Shown here in pieces: positions 8,047 through 16,665 of a stretch of DNA of 64,000 bases. Source of the stretch: Chloroflexota bacterium (GTDB taxonomy: Bacteria > Chloroflexota > Ktedonobacteria > Ktedonobacterales > Ktedonobacteraceae); contig CADDZH010000008.1 in assembly GCA_902812455.1 (NCBI GenBank), positions 17,552 to 81,551 of the forward strand, read 5' to 3'. The position numbers and the translations under genes are program-made. How positions within the stretch are numbered: position 1 is the first letter of the stretch; every line of letters begins with the position of its first letter. The notes under the pieces were generated by a model, which was not told the DNA's origin, did not search any database, and saw only the letters and a program-made list of their open reading frames with translations.

Positions 8047-9438
8047 ATGCAACCTTACGATCGTCGCAACCGTCGAGAGCTGGATCAACTCGTCGAAGAG
8101 TACATCACCACCAACAACATCAACCGGCGCCAGTTTATACAGCGTGCTACTGCGCTTGGCCTGAGTCTCAGCGGAGCATCAGCCTTGCTGGCGGCCTGTG
8201 GTGGTGGTCCCCCGGGCGGCGGTGCCGGCACCAAAGTCACATCCATTGACTCGCTCGTCGTGATCAGCGGCACGGAACTGGCTAATTACCAGGCCGTCAA
8301 TGCAGCGTTCACCAAGAAGTACGGCATTAAGGTCAATGTCGAGTCCACGCGCGACTTACCCACCGTCCTGACGACGCGCGTCAGAGGAAATAACCCGCCC
8401 GACATCAGCGCTGTGCCTGACCTGAATACGCTCCAGAGATATGCGGCTCAGGGGAAAGTAGTGCAACTGGACACGTTCCTCGACATGAGCTACATCCACC
8501 AGAACTACGCCCAGACCTGGATTAACCTGGTCTCGTACAACGGCCACATGTACGCCGTGCCTTTCCTGGCCAATAGTAAAGGCACCATCTGGTATAACCC
8601 CAAGCAGTTCCAGGCCAATGGCTATACCATTCCCACAACCTGGAATGACATGATTACCCTGTCGAACAAGATCGCTGCCAGTGGCAAATACCCCTGGTCG
8701 ATAGGTGTAGAAAGTGGCGCCGCCAGCGGCTGGCCCGCTGCCGACTGGGTCGATCAGATCTTCCTTTGCCTCAATGGCCCTACCCTGTCTGACCAGTGGG
8801 TCGCGCACAAGATTCCCTGGACGCACCCGGCCGTCAAAAACGCTTTCCAGATGTTTGGCCAGATCGCCCACGGCAACCACTACGTCAATGGCGGGACGCA
8901 GTATATCCTGTCCACCAACTTCATGGATGCCTCCTACTTACCGTATGATACGCCACCACGGGCCTACATGTTCTACCTGGGCGACTTCACCGAGGGTTTC
9001 ATCACCGCCCAGTTCCCCAATCTCGTGGCAGGCGTAGATTTCAACTTCTTCCCCTTCCCCACCATCAACCCGCAGTATGCGGGCGCGGTTACCGGAGGTG
9101 CGGACCTGTACATGGCGATGAAAGATAACGATGGCACCCGCAAGTACATGCAATTCCTGACAACGGCGGAAGCGCAGGAGATCTGGACGATGCGCGGTGG
9201 AAAAACTGCCGTGAACAAATCTGTTCCCTTGAGTGCCTATCCCAACCAGGTGGCACAAAATACGGCCAAGCAGTTGACCCAGGCCAGTATATTCCGCGAG
9301 AGCCAGGATGACTCAATGCCCACTGCGATGGAGAACGCCTACTGGCATGCCATGCTCTCCTACATCCAGAACCCATCGCAACTGGATAGCATCCTCAGTT
9401 CTCTTGAAAGCACCGCCTCGACGGCCTATACATCGTAA
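8047..9438 (+). CDS. ABC sugar transporter, substrate-binding lipoprotein (family 1)
   Basis: A 463-residue extracellular solute-binding protein. Residues 27-30 (RRQF) form a Tat-like twin-arginine motif and residues 47-51 (LLAAC) form a lipobox, so the mature protein should be lipid-anchored at Cys51 and exported folded. A Gly-rich linker follows. The body has the family 1 sugar-binder pattern, with aromatic residues suited to carbohydrate stacking (YPWSIGVESGAASGWPAADWV). An AGGAGG site precedes the ATG. It is the first gene of a four-gene unit with two permeases and a glycoside hydrolase; no ATPase is present, so a shared MsiK-like ATPase elsewhere is expected. Confidence 0.92.
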   Translation: MQPYDRRNRRELDQLVEEYITTNNINRRQFIQRATALGLSLSGASALLAACGGGPPGGGAGTKVTSIDSLVVISGTELANYQAVNAAFTKKYGIKVNVESTRDLPTVLTTRVRGNNPPDISAVPDLNTLQRYAAQGKVVQLDTFLDMSYIHQNYAQTWINLVSYNGHMYAVPFLANSKGTIWYNPKQFQANGYTIPTTWNDMITLSNKIAASGKYPWSIGVESGAASGWPAADWVDQIFLCLNGPTLSDQWVAHKIPWTHPAVKNAFQMFGQIAHGNHYVNGGTQYILSTNFMDASYLPYDTPPRAYMFYLGDFTEGFITAQFPNLVAGVDFNFFPFPTINPQYAGAVTGGADLYMAMKDNDGTRKYMQFLTTAEAQEIWTMRGGKTAVNKSVPLSAYPNQVAQNTAKQLTQASIFRESQDDSMPTAMENAYWHAMLSYIQNPSQLDSILSSLESTASTAYTS

Positions 9439-9450
9439 ACTCTTCAGCAG

Positions 9451-9541
9451 AAGAGGGTAGGGGCGAGGCTGCGCCACCGGCCACCCTCGCCCTCTCGTTC
9501 TAGGGCAGAGGAGGCCAGCGGAGCTCTGCCCCTACCCTCTT
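9451..9541. repeat. Palindromic element with GTAGGGGC ends, after the binding-protein gene
   Basis: AAGAGGGTAGGGGC (9451-9464) and its exact reverse complement (9528-9541) flank a region with a nested stem, GGGCAGAG/CTCTGCCC (9503-9510 and 9524-9531). The transcript could fold into a large hairpin between the binding-protein and permease genes, as REP-like elements do where a binding protein must be made in excess. Related elements occur at 11645-11708, 19321-19354, 32823-32876 and 34677-34727. The rest of 9439-9745 holds no gene. Confidence 0.6.
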
Positions 9542-9745
9542 GGTGTATAAGATCGAGGGTAAGGGGAATGCTGGCTATTGCCCTCTTTGGGAAATAACCT
9601 GATAAAATGCCTCTTCCGCGCAACCATCTTTGTGGTATACTTACTAAAAGTATATGTTTCGCTGTGTTGGAGGAGTTGTTGTACTGGGTCATCTGTTCAG
9701 GCTGTTTTCCCTGAAAAGCTCTCGTTTTGACAAAGGAGGCCATGT

Positions 9746-10678
9746 ATGGCAAGACAAGTCGCAGCGATACCCCAGGAACGCGCTGCTGTGGCGGCCCCTC
9801 CCCGTCCGGGAAGGCGACGCATCCCCCTGGCGGGTTGGCTCTGGATTCTGCCAGCCGTAGTATTAATGCTGTTCTTTTTCATCTACCCGCTGATTCAAAC
9901 AATTATCTATAGCCTTCAAAATGCCGATTCGACGGCATTTGTCGGGCTTAAGAATTACCAGACGATCTTCACCGATCCGTCGATGCTTGAAGTGCTGAGA
10001 AACAACCTGATCTGGCTGGTAGTCGCCACGATACTGACAGTCGGACTCGGCCTGATTGTCGCCGTTCTGGTGGACAGGGTCAGGATCGAGAGCATCATCA
10101 AGTCTGCGCTCTTTATCCCTATGGCGATTTCATTTGTGGCCGCAGGCGTCATCTGGCGCTTTGTCTACATTTATGAACCGCCTGGTCAAACCCAGATCGG
10201 CCTGCTCAACGCCGTCCTGGCTCTTTTCAGAGCCCCTCCACAGACCTGGCTGATCAATGCACCCCTCAATACCTTTGCCTTGATCGCGGTCTACACCTGG
10301 ATGTGGACCGGCTTCTGCATGGTGATCATCTCCGCAGCCCTTAAAGGCATCCCCGATGAAATCATCGAGGCGGCCAAAATCGATGGCGCCAATCGCTGGA
10401 ACATGTTCTGGCGGGTGACGGTACCTATGATTGCCCCAACCCTTGGCGTGGTGGTCACCACCATGGTCATCAATATCCTCAAAATCTTCGACGTGATCTA
10501 CATCATGACCGGTGGAAATTATCACACAAGTGTGATTGCCATGCAGTTTTACACCGAGCTGTTCACTGACCAGAACTATGGCCTGGCCAGCGCATTTGCC
10601 GTGATTCTCACCCTGACGGTTATTCCGATCATGTATATCAATATTCGCAGAATGCGAGCACAGGAGGGCCGTTCATGA
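9746..10678 (+). CDS. ABC sugar transporter permease, MalF/UgpA type
   Basis: A 310-residue inner-membrane permease of the carbohydrate uptake CUT1 group. A basic, Pro-rich N-terminus precedes the first helix at about residues 32-55, with about six helices in total. The EAA loop that docks with the ATPase is visible as EIIEAAKIDGANRWNMFWRV, followed by TVPMIAP. An AAAGGAGG ribosome binding site precedes the ATG at 9746; the nearby ATG at 9742 is too close to that site and in another frame. The stop overlaps the start of the next permease (ATGA). Confidence 0.93.
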   Translation: MARQVAAIPQERAAVAAPPRPGRRRIPLAGWLWILPAVVLMLFFFIYPLIQTIIYSLQNADSTAFVGLKNYQTIFTDPSMLEVLRNNLIWLVVATILTVGLGLIVAVLVDRVRIESIIKSALFIPMAISFVAAGVIWRFVYIYEPPGQTQIGLLNAVLALFRAPPQTWLINAPLNTFALIAVYTWMWTGFCMVIISAALKGIPDEIIEAAKIDGANRWNMFWRVTVPMIAPTLGVVVTTMVINILKIFDVIYIMTGGNYHTSVIAMQFYTELFTDQNYGLASAFAVILTLTVIPIMYINIRRMRAQEGRS

Positions 10679-11628
10679 GCGTTGAAAGTTATCCTGCACC
10701 AGAACCTGGCGTACAGCCTGCTGTAAGTACAGCGCAACCACCACAGGCGATGCAGATTGCTGAACGAGCACTGGCACCAAAGAAAGGGGTGCCCGTCACG
10801 CCTGCTAATGTGGTGATCACCGTTATTGTGGTGGTGATCGCTCTGCTCTGGTCGATACCCACATTCGGCCTCTTTGTCAGCTCATTTCGCCCACCACAAC
10901 TGATCAGTACCACCGGCTGGTGGACAGGACTTGTCCCCCCGTGGAGCTTTACCATTCAGAACTATGAGTCGGTCATTAGCGCCCAGGGAATGGGCCGTGC
11001 CTTTCTTAATAGCCTGATCATCGCTATACCGGGGACGATCCTTCCCATGCTGGTCGGTGCCTTCGCAGCCTATGCCTTCGCCTGGATGCGCTTCCCTTTC
11101 CGTGACACCCTGTACTTCGGCATTGTCGCTTTGCTGGTCGTGCCTAACCAGATTGCGTTCGTGCCGATCCTCAACCTGTTCACTCAGGCCGGGTTGACCG
11201 GAACATATGTAGCCGTCTGGCTGGCCCACACCGCCTTTGGCTTGCCCTTTGCAGTCTTCCTGCTGCGCAACTTTTTCGCAGCCTTGCCCAAAGACCTGAT
11301 GGAATCGGCTTTTGTGGATGGGGCCTCGACCATGCGCACGTTCTGGACGATCGTCTTGCCCCTGTCGGTGCCGGCCCTGGCCTCGCTGGCCATCTTCCAG
11401 TTTATGTGGGTCTGGAACGATCTGCTGGTCGCCCTGATCTTCCTGGGTGGCAGTCCCAACGTCGCACCGCTCACATTGACGGTGGCCGACCTGGTCGGTA
11501 GCTACGGCGAGCAATACCAGTTGCTCACTGCCGCCGCTTTCCTCACCATGGCCCTGCCGCTGGTGGTGTTCTTCTCCATGCAGCGCTACTTCGTGCGCGG
11601 CATCCTGGCAGGATCGGTCAAGGGCTAA
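10675..11628 (+). CDS. ABC sugar transporter permease, MalG/UgpE type
   Basis: A 317-residue partner permease. A soluble Pro/Ala-rich N-terminus of about 40 residues precedes the first helix (VVITVIVVVIALLWSIPTFG), then the typical FVSSFRPP segment. The EAA loop is DLMESAFVDGASTMRTFWTI followed by VLPLSVPAL. It shares 4 bases with the upstream permease gene, so the two are co-translated and should form a heterodimer. It is followed by a palindromic repeat and then the glycoside hydrolase gene. Confidence 0.93.
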   Translation: MSVESYPAPEPGVQPAVSTAQPPQAMQIAERALAPKKGVPVTPANVVITVIVVVIALLWSIPTFGLFVSSFRPPQLISTTGWWTGLVPPWSFTIQNYESVISAQGMGRAFLNSLIIAIPGTILPMLVGAFAAYAFAWMRFPFRDTLYFGIVALLVVPNQIAFVPILNLFTQAGLTGTYVAVWLAHTAFGLPFAVFLLRNFFAALPKDLMESAFVDGASTMRTFWTIVLPLSVPALASLAIFQFMWVWNDLLVALIFLGGSPNVAPLTLTVADLVGSYGEQYQLLTAAAFLTMALPLVVFFSMQRYFVRGILAGSVKG

Positions 11629-11644
11629 TGGACATCCTCCCAGG

Positions 11645-11708
11645 GCGATGGCAAGCATCGCCCCTACCCTCGATCTCCAAGAAACTTGAGGGTAGGGGCA
11701 GAGCTTGC
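11645..11708. repeat. Palindromic element with GTAGGGGC arms, before the glycoside hydrolase gene
   Basis: GCCCCTACCCTC (11660-11671) and its perfect inverted copy GAGGGTAGGGGC (11688-11699) form a 12-bp stem. Just upstream, GATGGCAAGCATC adds another short stem. It belongs to the same dispersed family as 9451-9541 and lies between the last permease gene and the hydrolase gene of the sugar unit. Confidence 0.6.
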
Positions 11709-11802
11709 CTCTGCCCTAGAAAAATATCGCTCCCAAATTCAAGAGTTTCCGGCGTTCCGCTGGAAGCTCTTGAATTCTTTTATCTTACTGGAGGAGACAA
11801 AT

Positions 11803-13608
11803 ATGACTATCCCACGCCCAGAATACCCGCGTCCACAGTTTGTGCGCCCCGATTGGCTCTGTTTAAATGGTGAATGGCAGTTTGAGATCGATGCTGGAGA
11901 TAGCGGGCTGGAACGTGGTTTGTTACAACGTGAATTACAAGAGCGCATCCTTGTGCCCTTCTGCCCGGAGTCGCCGCTCTCCGGTATCGGCAACCAGGAT
12001 TTTATGCCCGTTGTCTGGTACCGGCGTACTGTCATTGTTCCCCGATCCTGGTCTGGCCGGCGTGTATTGCTGCATTTCCAGGCTGTGGATTATGATACGA
12101 CGGTATGGGTCAATGGGAAACTGGTTGGGCGGCACCGCGGCGGCTTTACACCCTTCACCTGCGACCTGGGTGATATTGCCACCCCCGGCGATCCTGTGAC
12201 TATTGTGGTGCGTGTGCGTGATGATCCGCGCCCATCGCAACCTCGCGGCAAGCAATCGCAGAAGTATGAAAACTGGGGCTGTTTCTACACGCGCACGACC
12301 GGCATCTGGCAAACCGTATGGATGGAGCCCGTTCCTCGCCAGTGCTCACTGCGCCGCCCGCGCATCACGCCGGATGTCGCCAATAGCGTGTTCCGCCTGG
12401 AGCAACCGATTACCAACAACACCCCTGGTCTGCGCTTGCGTGCCACGCTTTCCGATCAACACGGCGTCGTTGCCCAGGCTGAGTGCGCCGCTGACCTGGA
12501 TTTTGCTCCCCGGCTCGATCTGACCGTCCCTGCTGAGCGTCGTCGTTTATGGTCGCCGCAAGACCCGCACCTGTACGACCTGGAAATAACGCTGCTCGAT
12601 GCTGCCGGCAATACTGTGGATCATGCAACAAGCTATGCAGGCCTGCGCAGCGTCACCATCGATGGCAAGGCCGTCAAAATTAACGGCCAGAGTGTCTTCC
12701 AGCGCCTGGTGCTCGACCAGGGCTACTATCCTGATGGCGTAATGACCGCCCCAGGCGACGAAGCGCTGGAGCACGATATCGAATTAGCCCTCGCGGCTGG
12801 TTTTAACGGCGCCCGCCTGCATCAAAAGGTCTTTGAGGAGCGCTTCCTGTACTATGCCGATAGAATGGGCTACCTGCTCTGGGGCGAATTCCCCGACTGG
12901 GGATCGCTGGAGCGCGTCTGGTGGCTGGATGATCAGACCTACAGCGTAACCTTTGCCACCCAATGGCTGGAAGAGCTTGAGCGCGACTACTCGCACCCCG
13001 CGCTGATCGGCTGGTGCGGCCTGAATGAGACGCGCTATATGTTGCTGGACAAAAATACGACGCTTGATGATGTGACACGTGCCATGTTCCTGGCGGCAAA
13101 GGCTATGGATACCACGCGCCCCGTGCTCGATGCTTCTGGATACGCGCACCGCGTTCCCGAAACCGACATCTACGACTCCCACGATTATTTGACGGGCGAA
13201 GATTTCTGGAAGGATTTCGAGCAATTCAAGGAACGCCATGCACACATTGGTGAAGACAAGCCGTTCATCAATACACACGAGGGGCGTCCGATGTCTGTGC
13301 CGTATCGCGGTCAACCCTACTTCGTGAGCGAATTCGGGGGCATCTGGTGGAACTCGGAAGCCTCACCATCCGACCAGAGCTGGGGCTACGGGAGCGCACC
13401 CGATTCGCTGGAAGAGTTCTACCGTCGCTTCCAGGCATTGTGTGATATGCTGCTTGACAACCCCTACATGTTCGGCTACTGCTATACCCAGTTGACCGAC
13501 GTATCCATTGAGCAGAACGGCCTCTACACCTTCGATCGCCGCCCCAAGTTCGACCTGGAGCGCCTGCGCCAGATCCAGAGCCGCCCTGCCGCTATAGAAC
13601 GATTATAA
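11803..13608 (+). CDS. Glycoside hydrolase family 2 (beta-galactosidase/glucuronidase-like)
   Basis: A 601-residue cytoplasmic enzyme; there is no signal peptide. An N-terminal jelly-roll sugar-binding domain (RPDWLCLNGEWQFEID, then VLLHFQAVDYDTTVWVNG) leads to an Ig-like domain and a TIM barrel. The acid/base is Glu409 in GLNE and the nucleophile is Glu510 in VSEFGG. It should hydrolyse beta-linked sugars brought in by the adjacent ABC importer; the exact sugar is not clear. At about 600 residues it is shorter than LacZ and closer to glucuronidase-like members. The ATG at 11803 has a strong GGAGG site; an upstream in-frame start falls in the repeat. Confidence 0.9.
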   Translation: MTIPRPEYPRPQFVRPDWLCLNGEWQFEIDAGDSGLERGLLQRELQERILVPFCPESPLSGIGNQDFMPVVWYRRTVIVPRSWSGRRVLLHFQAVDYDTTVWVNGKLVGRHRGGFTPFTCDLGDIATPGDPVTIVVRVRDDPRPSQPRGKQSQKYENWGCFYTRTTGIWQTVWMEPVPRQCSLRRPRITPDVANSVFRLEQPITNNTPGLRLRATLSDQHGVVAQAECAADLDFAPRLDLTVPAERRRLWSPQDPHLYDLEITLLDAAGNTVDHATSYAGLRSVTIDGKAVKINGQSVFQRLVLDQGYYPDGVMTAPGDEALEHDIELALAAGFNGARLHQKVFEERFLYYADRMGYLLWGEFPDWGSLERVWWLDDQTYSVTFATQWLEELERDYSHPALIGWCGLNETRYMLLDKNTTLDDVTRAMFLAAKAMDTTRPVLDASGYAHRVPETDIYDSHDYLTGEDFWKDFEQFKERHAHIGEDKPFINTHEGRPMSVPYRGQPYFVSEFGGIWWNSEASPSDQSWGYGSAPDSLEEFYRRFQALCDMLLDNPYMFGYCYTQLTDVSIEQNGLYTFDRRPKFDLERLRQIQSRPAAIERL

Positions 13609-13618
13609 AATCCTATCC

Positions 13619-14626
13619 TCAGCGTCTCCTGAGCCTGGGTAGGATTTCTTTTGCATAGAGCTGCAAGAAACGCGGCTGATCATCGCCCGGCGCATGGAAG
13701 ATCAAGTGCGTGAAACCCATCTCGATGTATGGACGAATCTGCTCCACGTGCTCTTCGGGATCGTTTGAGACAAGCCAGCGGCGATGCGCCTGGTCGGCAA
13801 CGCTCGCAGCCCTCTTCTCCATCTCACGCGGATCGTGGATAGCAACCTTGTCTTCTGCCGGAAGCGCCAGCGCGGCCCAGATGCGCGTATCGGCCAGTGC
13901 ACGGTTACGATCAGTGTCAAACGAGACCTTGACTTCGATGGCGCGCTCGATGGATGCGGGATCACGACCAGCCGCTCTCGCTCCTTCTTCCAGCGCTGGC
14001 AGGAGCTGATCGCGGTAGAGTTCATCTCCCTTGCCAGAAGTGCAGATAAAGCCGTCTCCGGCTCTTCCGGCGAACTTCGCAGCCACTGGGCCGCCCGCGC
14101 TGATATATATAGGAATAGGCTGGCCTGGCTTGTCATAAATGGTGGCATTGAGCGTCTTGTAATACTGCCCTTCATAGGTGACAAGGTCCTCTGACCAGAG
14201 CTTCCTGATCAGGTCAACCGCCTCGCGCAGGCGCGCCAGCCGCTCTTTTGCTGGTGGCCACTCGCCCCCGGTGACGGCAACCTCGTTCAGCGATTCTCCA
14301 CTTCCAACACCCAGGATCATTCTGCCAGGATTGAGCACGCCGAGCGTTCCAAAGGCCTGGGCCACAATGGCAGGCTGGTAACGGAATGTGGGCGTTAGCA
14401 CGCTTGTGCCCAGCAAGACGCGGGAGGTTCGCTGCCCCACGGCTCCCAGCCAGGAAAGAGCAAAAGGAGCATGTCCATTGGTATATCGCCAGGGCTGGAA
14501 GTGATCGCTGATCCAGACGCTATCGAAGCCAAGCTGCTCTGCCTCAATGGCAAAATCGAGCAACTGCCGGGGGCCAAACTGCTCTGCCGAAGCCTTATAA
14601 CCCAGCCTCAAGGGATGATTTGCCAT
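13619..14626 (-). CDS. fgd: F420-dependent glucose-6-phosphate dehydrogenase
   Basis: A 335-residue luciferase-like (LLM class) oxidoreductase very close to mycobacterial Fgd1 along its whole length, judged from memory. It should oxidise glucose 6-phosphate to 6-phosphogluconolactone while reducing the deazaflavin F420. The key motifs are in place: KASAEQF near the N-terminus, SDHFQPW at 40-46 with the catalytic His42 and Trp46, LLGTSVLTPTFRY, GVGSGESLNE with Glu111 at the position of the Fgd1 catalytic Glu, and CTSGKGDELY. A GGAG site precedes the ATG. It is convergent with the hydrolase gene and divergent from etfB. Other F420 enzymes of the family cannot be wholly excluded. Confidence 0.87.
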   Translation of the reverse strand: MANHPLRLGYKASAEQFGPRQLLDFAIEAEQLGFDSVWISDHFQPWRYTNGHAPFALSWLGAVGQRTSRVLLGTSVLTPTFRYQPAIVAQAFGTLGVLNPGRMILGVGSGESLNEVAVTGGEWPPAKERLARLREAVDLIRKLWSEDLVTYEGQYYKTLNATIYDKPGQPIPIYISAGGPVAAKFAGRAGDGFICTSGKGDELYRDQLLPALEEGARAAGRDPASIERAIEVKVSFDTDRNRALADTRIWAALALPAEDKVAIHDPREMEKRAASVADQAHRRWLVSNDPEEHVEQIRPYIEMGFTHLIFHAPGDDQPRFLQLYAKEILPRLRRR

Positions 14627-14836
14627 GTTGTAATCTCCTCAATGTCTGTGATATAGAGAACTGCTACGCTTCTATCATACAACATATGGCAGCTTAAACC
14701 ACGTGCCGTGGTGGCGTTAGCCAGCAACGTTGACATCACCTTTTACCGGCAGGTACAATACATATGCCTGATGAATGTGCATAGGCTTCCTATTTCCCGC
14801 GTTTCACAACTACAATCAATAGATGAGGCAACATCA

Positions 14837-15622
14837 ATGAAGATTTTTGTCTGTGTAAAACAAATTCCCGATCCGAATACCGTCGTGAGCAAGATCGACC
14901 CGAACACAAAGCGGCTCGTGCGCAGCGGCGTCTCGCTCGTGCTCGATCCCGGTGATGAGACCACCATTTCAGCAGCCATCAAGCTGCGTGACACCATTGG
15001 AAACAGCGAGCTGGCTGTTATCAGCATGGGGCCATCCACAGCCCAGGAGGCGCTACGCCGCGCCCTGGCAATGGGTGCAGACCGCGCCATACTGGTGACC
15101 GATCCAGCGTTGGCCGGCTCTGATGCGCTCGCTACAGCGCGCGTGCTGGCTACGGCTCTTCAGAAAGAACAGCCCGATCTCGTCTTCTGCTCAACCGAGA
15201 GCACCGACGGCTACACCGGCATGGTTCCCGGCGGCATTGCAGAATTTCTCGGTATGCCCCAGTTGACCTTTGTTCGTGAAATCAACGTTGAGGGATCCAG
15301 AGCCATCGCCAAGCGCGTGACGCTGACCGGCTACCAGTCTATCGAATGCTCGCTGCCCGCCGTTGTCACTATCGCCAGTGGCTCATTCGAGGCGATTTAC
15401 CCCACAATGAAGGGTATTATGAGCGCAAGGAAAAAACCTTTTGACCAGCTTTCCCTGGCCGATCTTGGCATCGACCCCTCACAGGTGGGTGAAGCCGGGG
15501 CCCGCGAACAGATTCTGGCTATAGGAAAGGTCGAGGCGCGCGCCGCAGGCCAGGTAATCAAAGACGATGGCAACGCCGCTCAGGCTATTGCTGATTTCTT
15601 GCAGCGTCACCAGTTACTCTAA
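14837..15622 (+). CDS. etfB: Electron transfer flavoprotein, beta subunit
   Basis: A 261-residue ETF beta subunit, beginning MKIFVCVKQIPDPNTVVSKI. It contains the signature region GYQSIECSLPAVVTI and the AMP-binding stretch near VISMGPSTAQEALRRALAMGADRA. With EtfA it forms the FAD-bearing dimer that takes electrons from acyl-CoA dehydrogenases. The ATG at 14837 matches the family start; the longer ORF from 14708 would add an unrelated leader. The gene is 16 bases from etfA and in one unit with it and the downstream Fe-S oxidoreductase. Confidence 0.95.
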   Translation: MKIFVCVKQIPDPNTVVSKIDPNTKRLVRSGVSLVLDPGDETTISAAIKLRDTIGNSELAVISMGPSTAQEALRRALAMGADRAILVTDPALAGSDALATARVLATALQKEQPDLVFCSTESTDGYTGMVPGGIAEFLGMPQLTFVREINVEGSRAIAKRVTLTGYQSIECSLPAVVTIASGSFEAIYPTMKGIMSARKKPFDQLSLADLGIDPSQVGEAGAREQILAIGKVEARAAGQVIKDDGNAAQAIADFLQRHQLL

Positions 15623-15638
15623 ACAGGAGATGAGATAC

Positions 15639-16604
15639 ATGGCAAACACGATCTGGGTACTGATTGAACTTGAAGAGGGCAAAGCGGCCCGTTCATCGCT
15701 AGAAGTGTTAGGCAAGGCTGCGCAATTAGGGCGTGCTGAAGCTATCGTCCTGGGTTCCGGAGCCGCTGAAGTTGCCCCCACCCTGGGCGAATATGGAGCC
15801 GAAAAGGTATACGTCCACGCCGATCCTGTCTACGACAACTATCTCACGCTCCCGGCTGTAGACACGCTAAGCGACCTGCTGAACCAGCACCAGCCCACAC
15901 TGCTGATGATGGCAACAACCTACGACCTGCGCGATATTGCCGCTCGCCTCAATGCGCGCCACAATATGGGCCTCATTACGGATGTGACCGATCTGCGCTT
16001 TGAAAGCGATACATTGCAGGCTACTGTTCCCTGGGGTGGCGAGAATGTTGTAACAGCTACCCTCAAAGGAGGAACGGGTATTGTGCTTACGCGGCCCAAA
16101 GCCTTTGGCATACAACAATTTGCTGGCCGGCAGGCGGAAATCGAAACGCTCAATGTTTCGCTCAAAGCCGATTCACAATCGATTAAAATACTTGAGCGCG
16201 TCGAGCAGCCAAGCGAAGGCCCATCCCTGGAAGACGCGAACGTGGTTGTCAGCGGTGGCCGGGGATTGGGCAAACCAGAAAACTATCACCTGGTCGAAGA
16301 GCTTGCCGCTGCCCTGGGTGGAGCGCCAGGGGCAACCCGCGCCATTGTCGATGCCGGCTGGCTCCCCTACAGCTACCAGGTTGGCCAGACCGGGAAGACA
16401 GTCAAGCCTACACTCTACATCGCCTGTGGTATCAGCGGAGCAATCCAGCACCTGGCAGGCATGAAAGGCTCGAAATATATCGTTGCCATCAACAAGGACG
16501 AGCACGCGCCAATCTTCTCCGTCGCCGACTTCGGTGTCATCGGAGACGTGCTGACGATCCTACCCCAGCTCACAGCAGAAGTGAAGCGGCGCAAAGGACA
16601 ATAA
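15639..16604 (+). CDS. etfA: Electron transfer flavoprotein, alpha subunit
   Basis: A 321-residue ETF alpha subunit, preceded by an ACAGGAG site. The N-terminal domain begins with [13 protein letters not shown]. The C-terminal FAD domain has the family signature: [14 protein letters not shown], then [24 protein letters not shown] and [19 protein letters not shown]. It binds FAD and passes electrons from dehydrogenases to the membrane. The next gene encodes a likely quinone-linked acceptor, which fits a membrane route in place of the classical ETF-QO. Confidence 0.96.
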   Translation: MANTIWVLIELEEGKAARSSLEVLGKAAQLGRAEAIVLGSGAAEVAPTLGEYGAEKVYVHADPVYDNYLTLPAVDTLSDLLNQHQPTLLMMATTYDLRDIAARLNARHNMGLITDVTDLRFESDTLQATVPWGGENVVTATLKGGTGIVLTRPKAFGIQQFAGRQAEIETLNVSLKADSQSIKILERVEQPSEGPSLEDANVVVSGGRGLGKPENYHLVEELAAALGGAPGATRAIVDAGWLPYSYQVGQTGKTVKPTLYIACGISGAIQHLAGMKGSKYIVAINKDEHAPIFSVADFGVIGDVLTILPQLTAEVKRRKGQ

Positions 16605-16665
16605 TTCACTCACTCGTGTTATAATACGTGAGAGCATTGCGGTAGCTGGAAACGGAGGTAACCAT

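Noticed and set aside
7643..8088. Two minus-strand ORFs between the TIGR04255 and sugar-binding protein genes
   Set aside because: No start signals or family features; one overlaps the real start of the binding-protein gene.
8356..8880. Antisense ORF of 174 codons inside the binding-protein gene
   Set aside because: A shadow of a GC-rich coding region; the plus-strand product is a clear family member.
10882..11658. Antisense ORF of 258 codons inside the permease gene
   Set aside because: His/Gln-rich translation typical of reverse reading of a membrane protein gene.
11686..11802. N-terminal extension of the glycoside hydrolase
   Set aside because: The extra residues are translated from the palindromic repeat, and GGAGG marks the start at 11803.
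14708..14836. N-terminal extension of EtfB
   Set aside because: The family begins at MKIFVCVKQ, which corresponds to the ATG at 14837.
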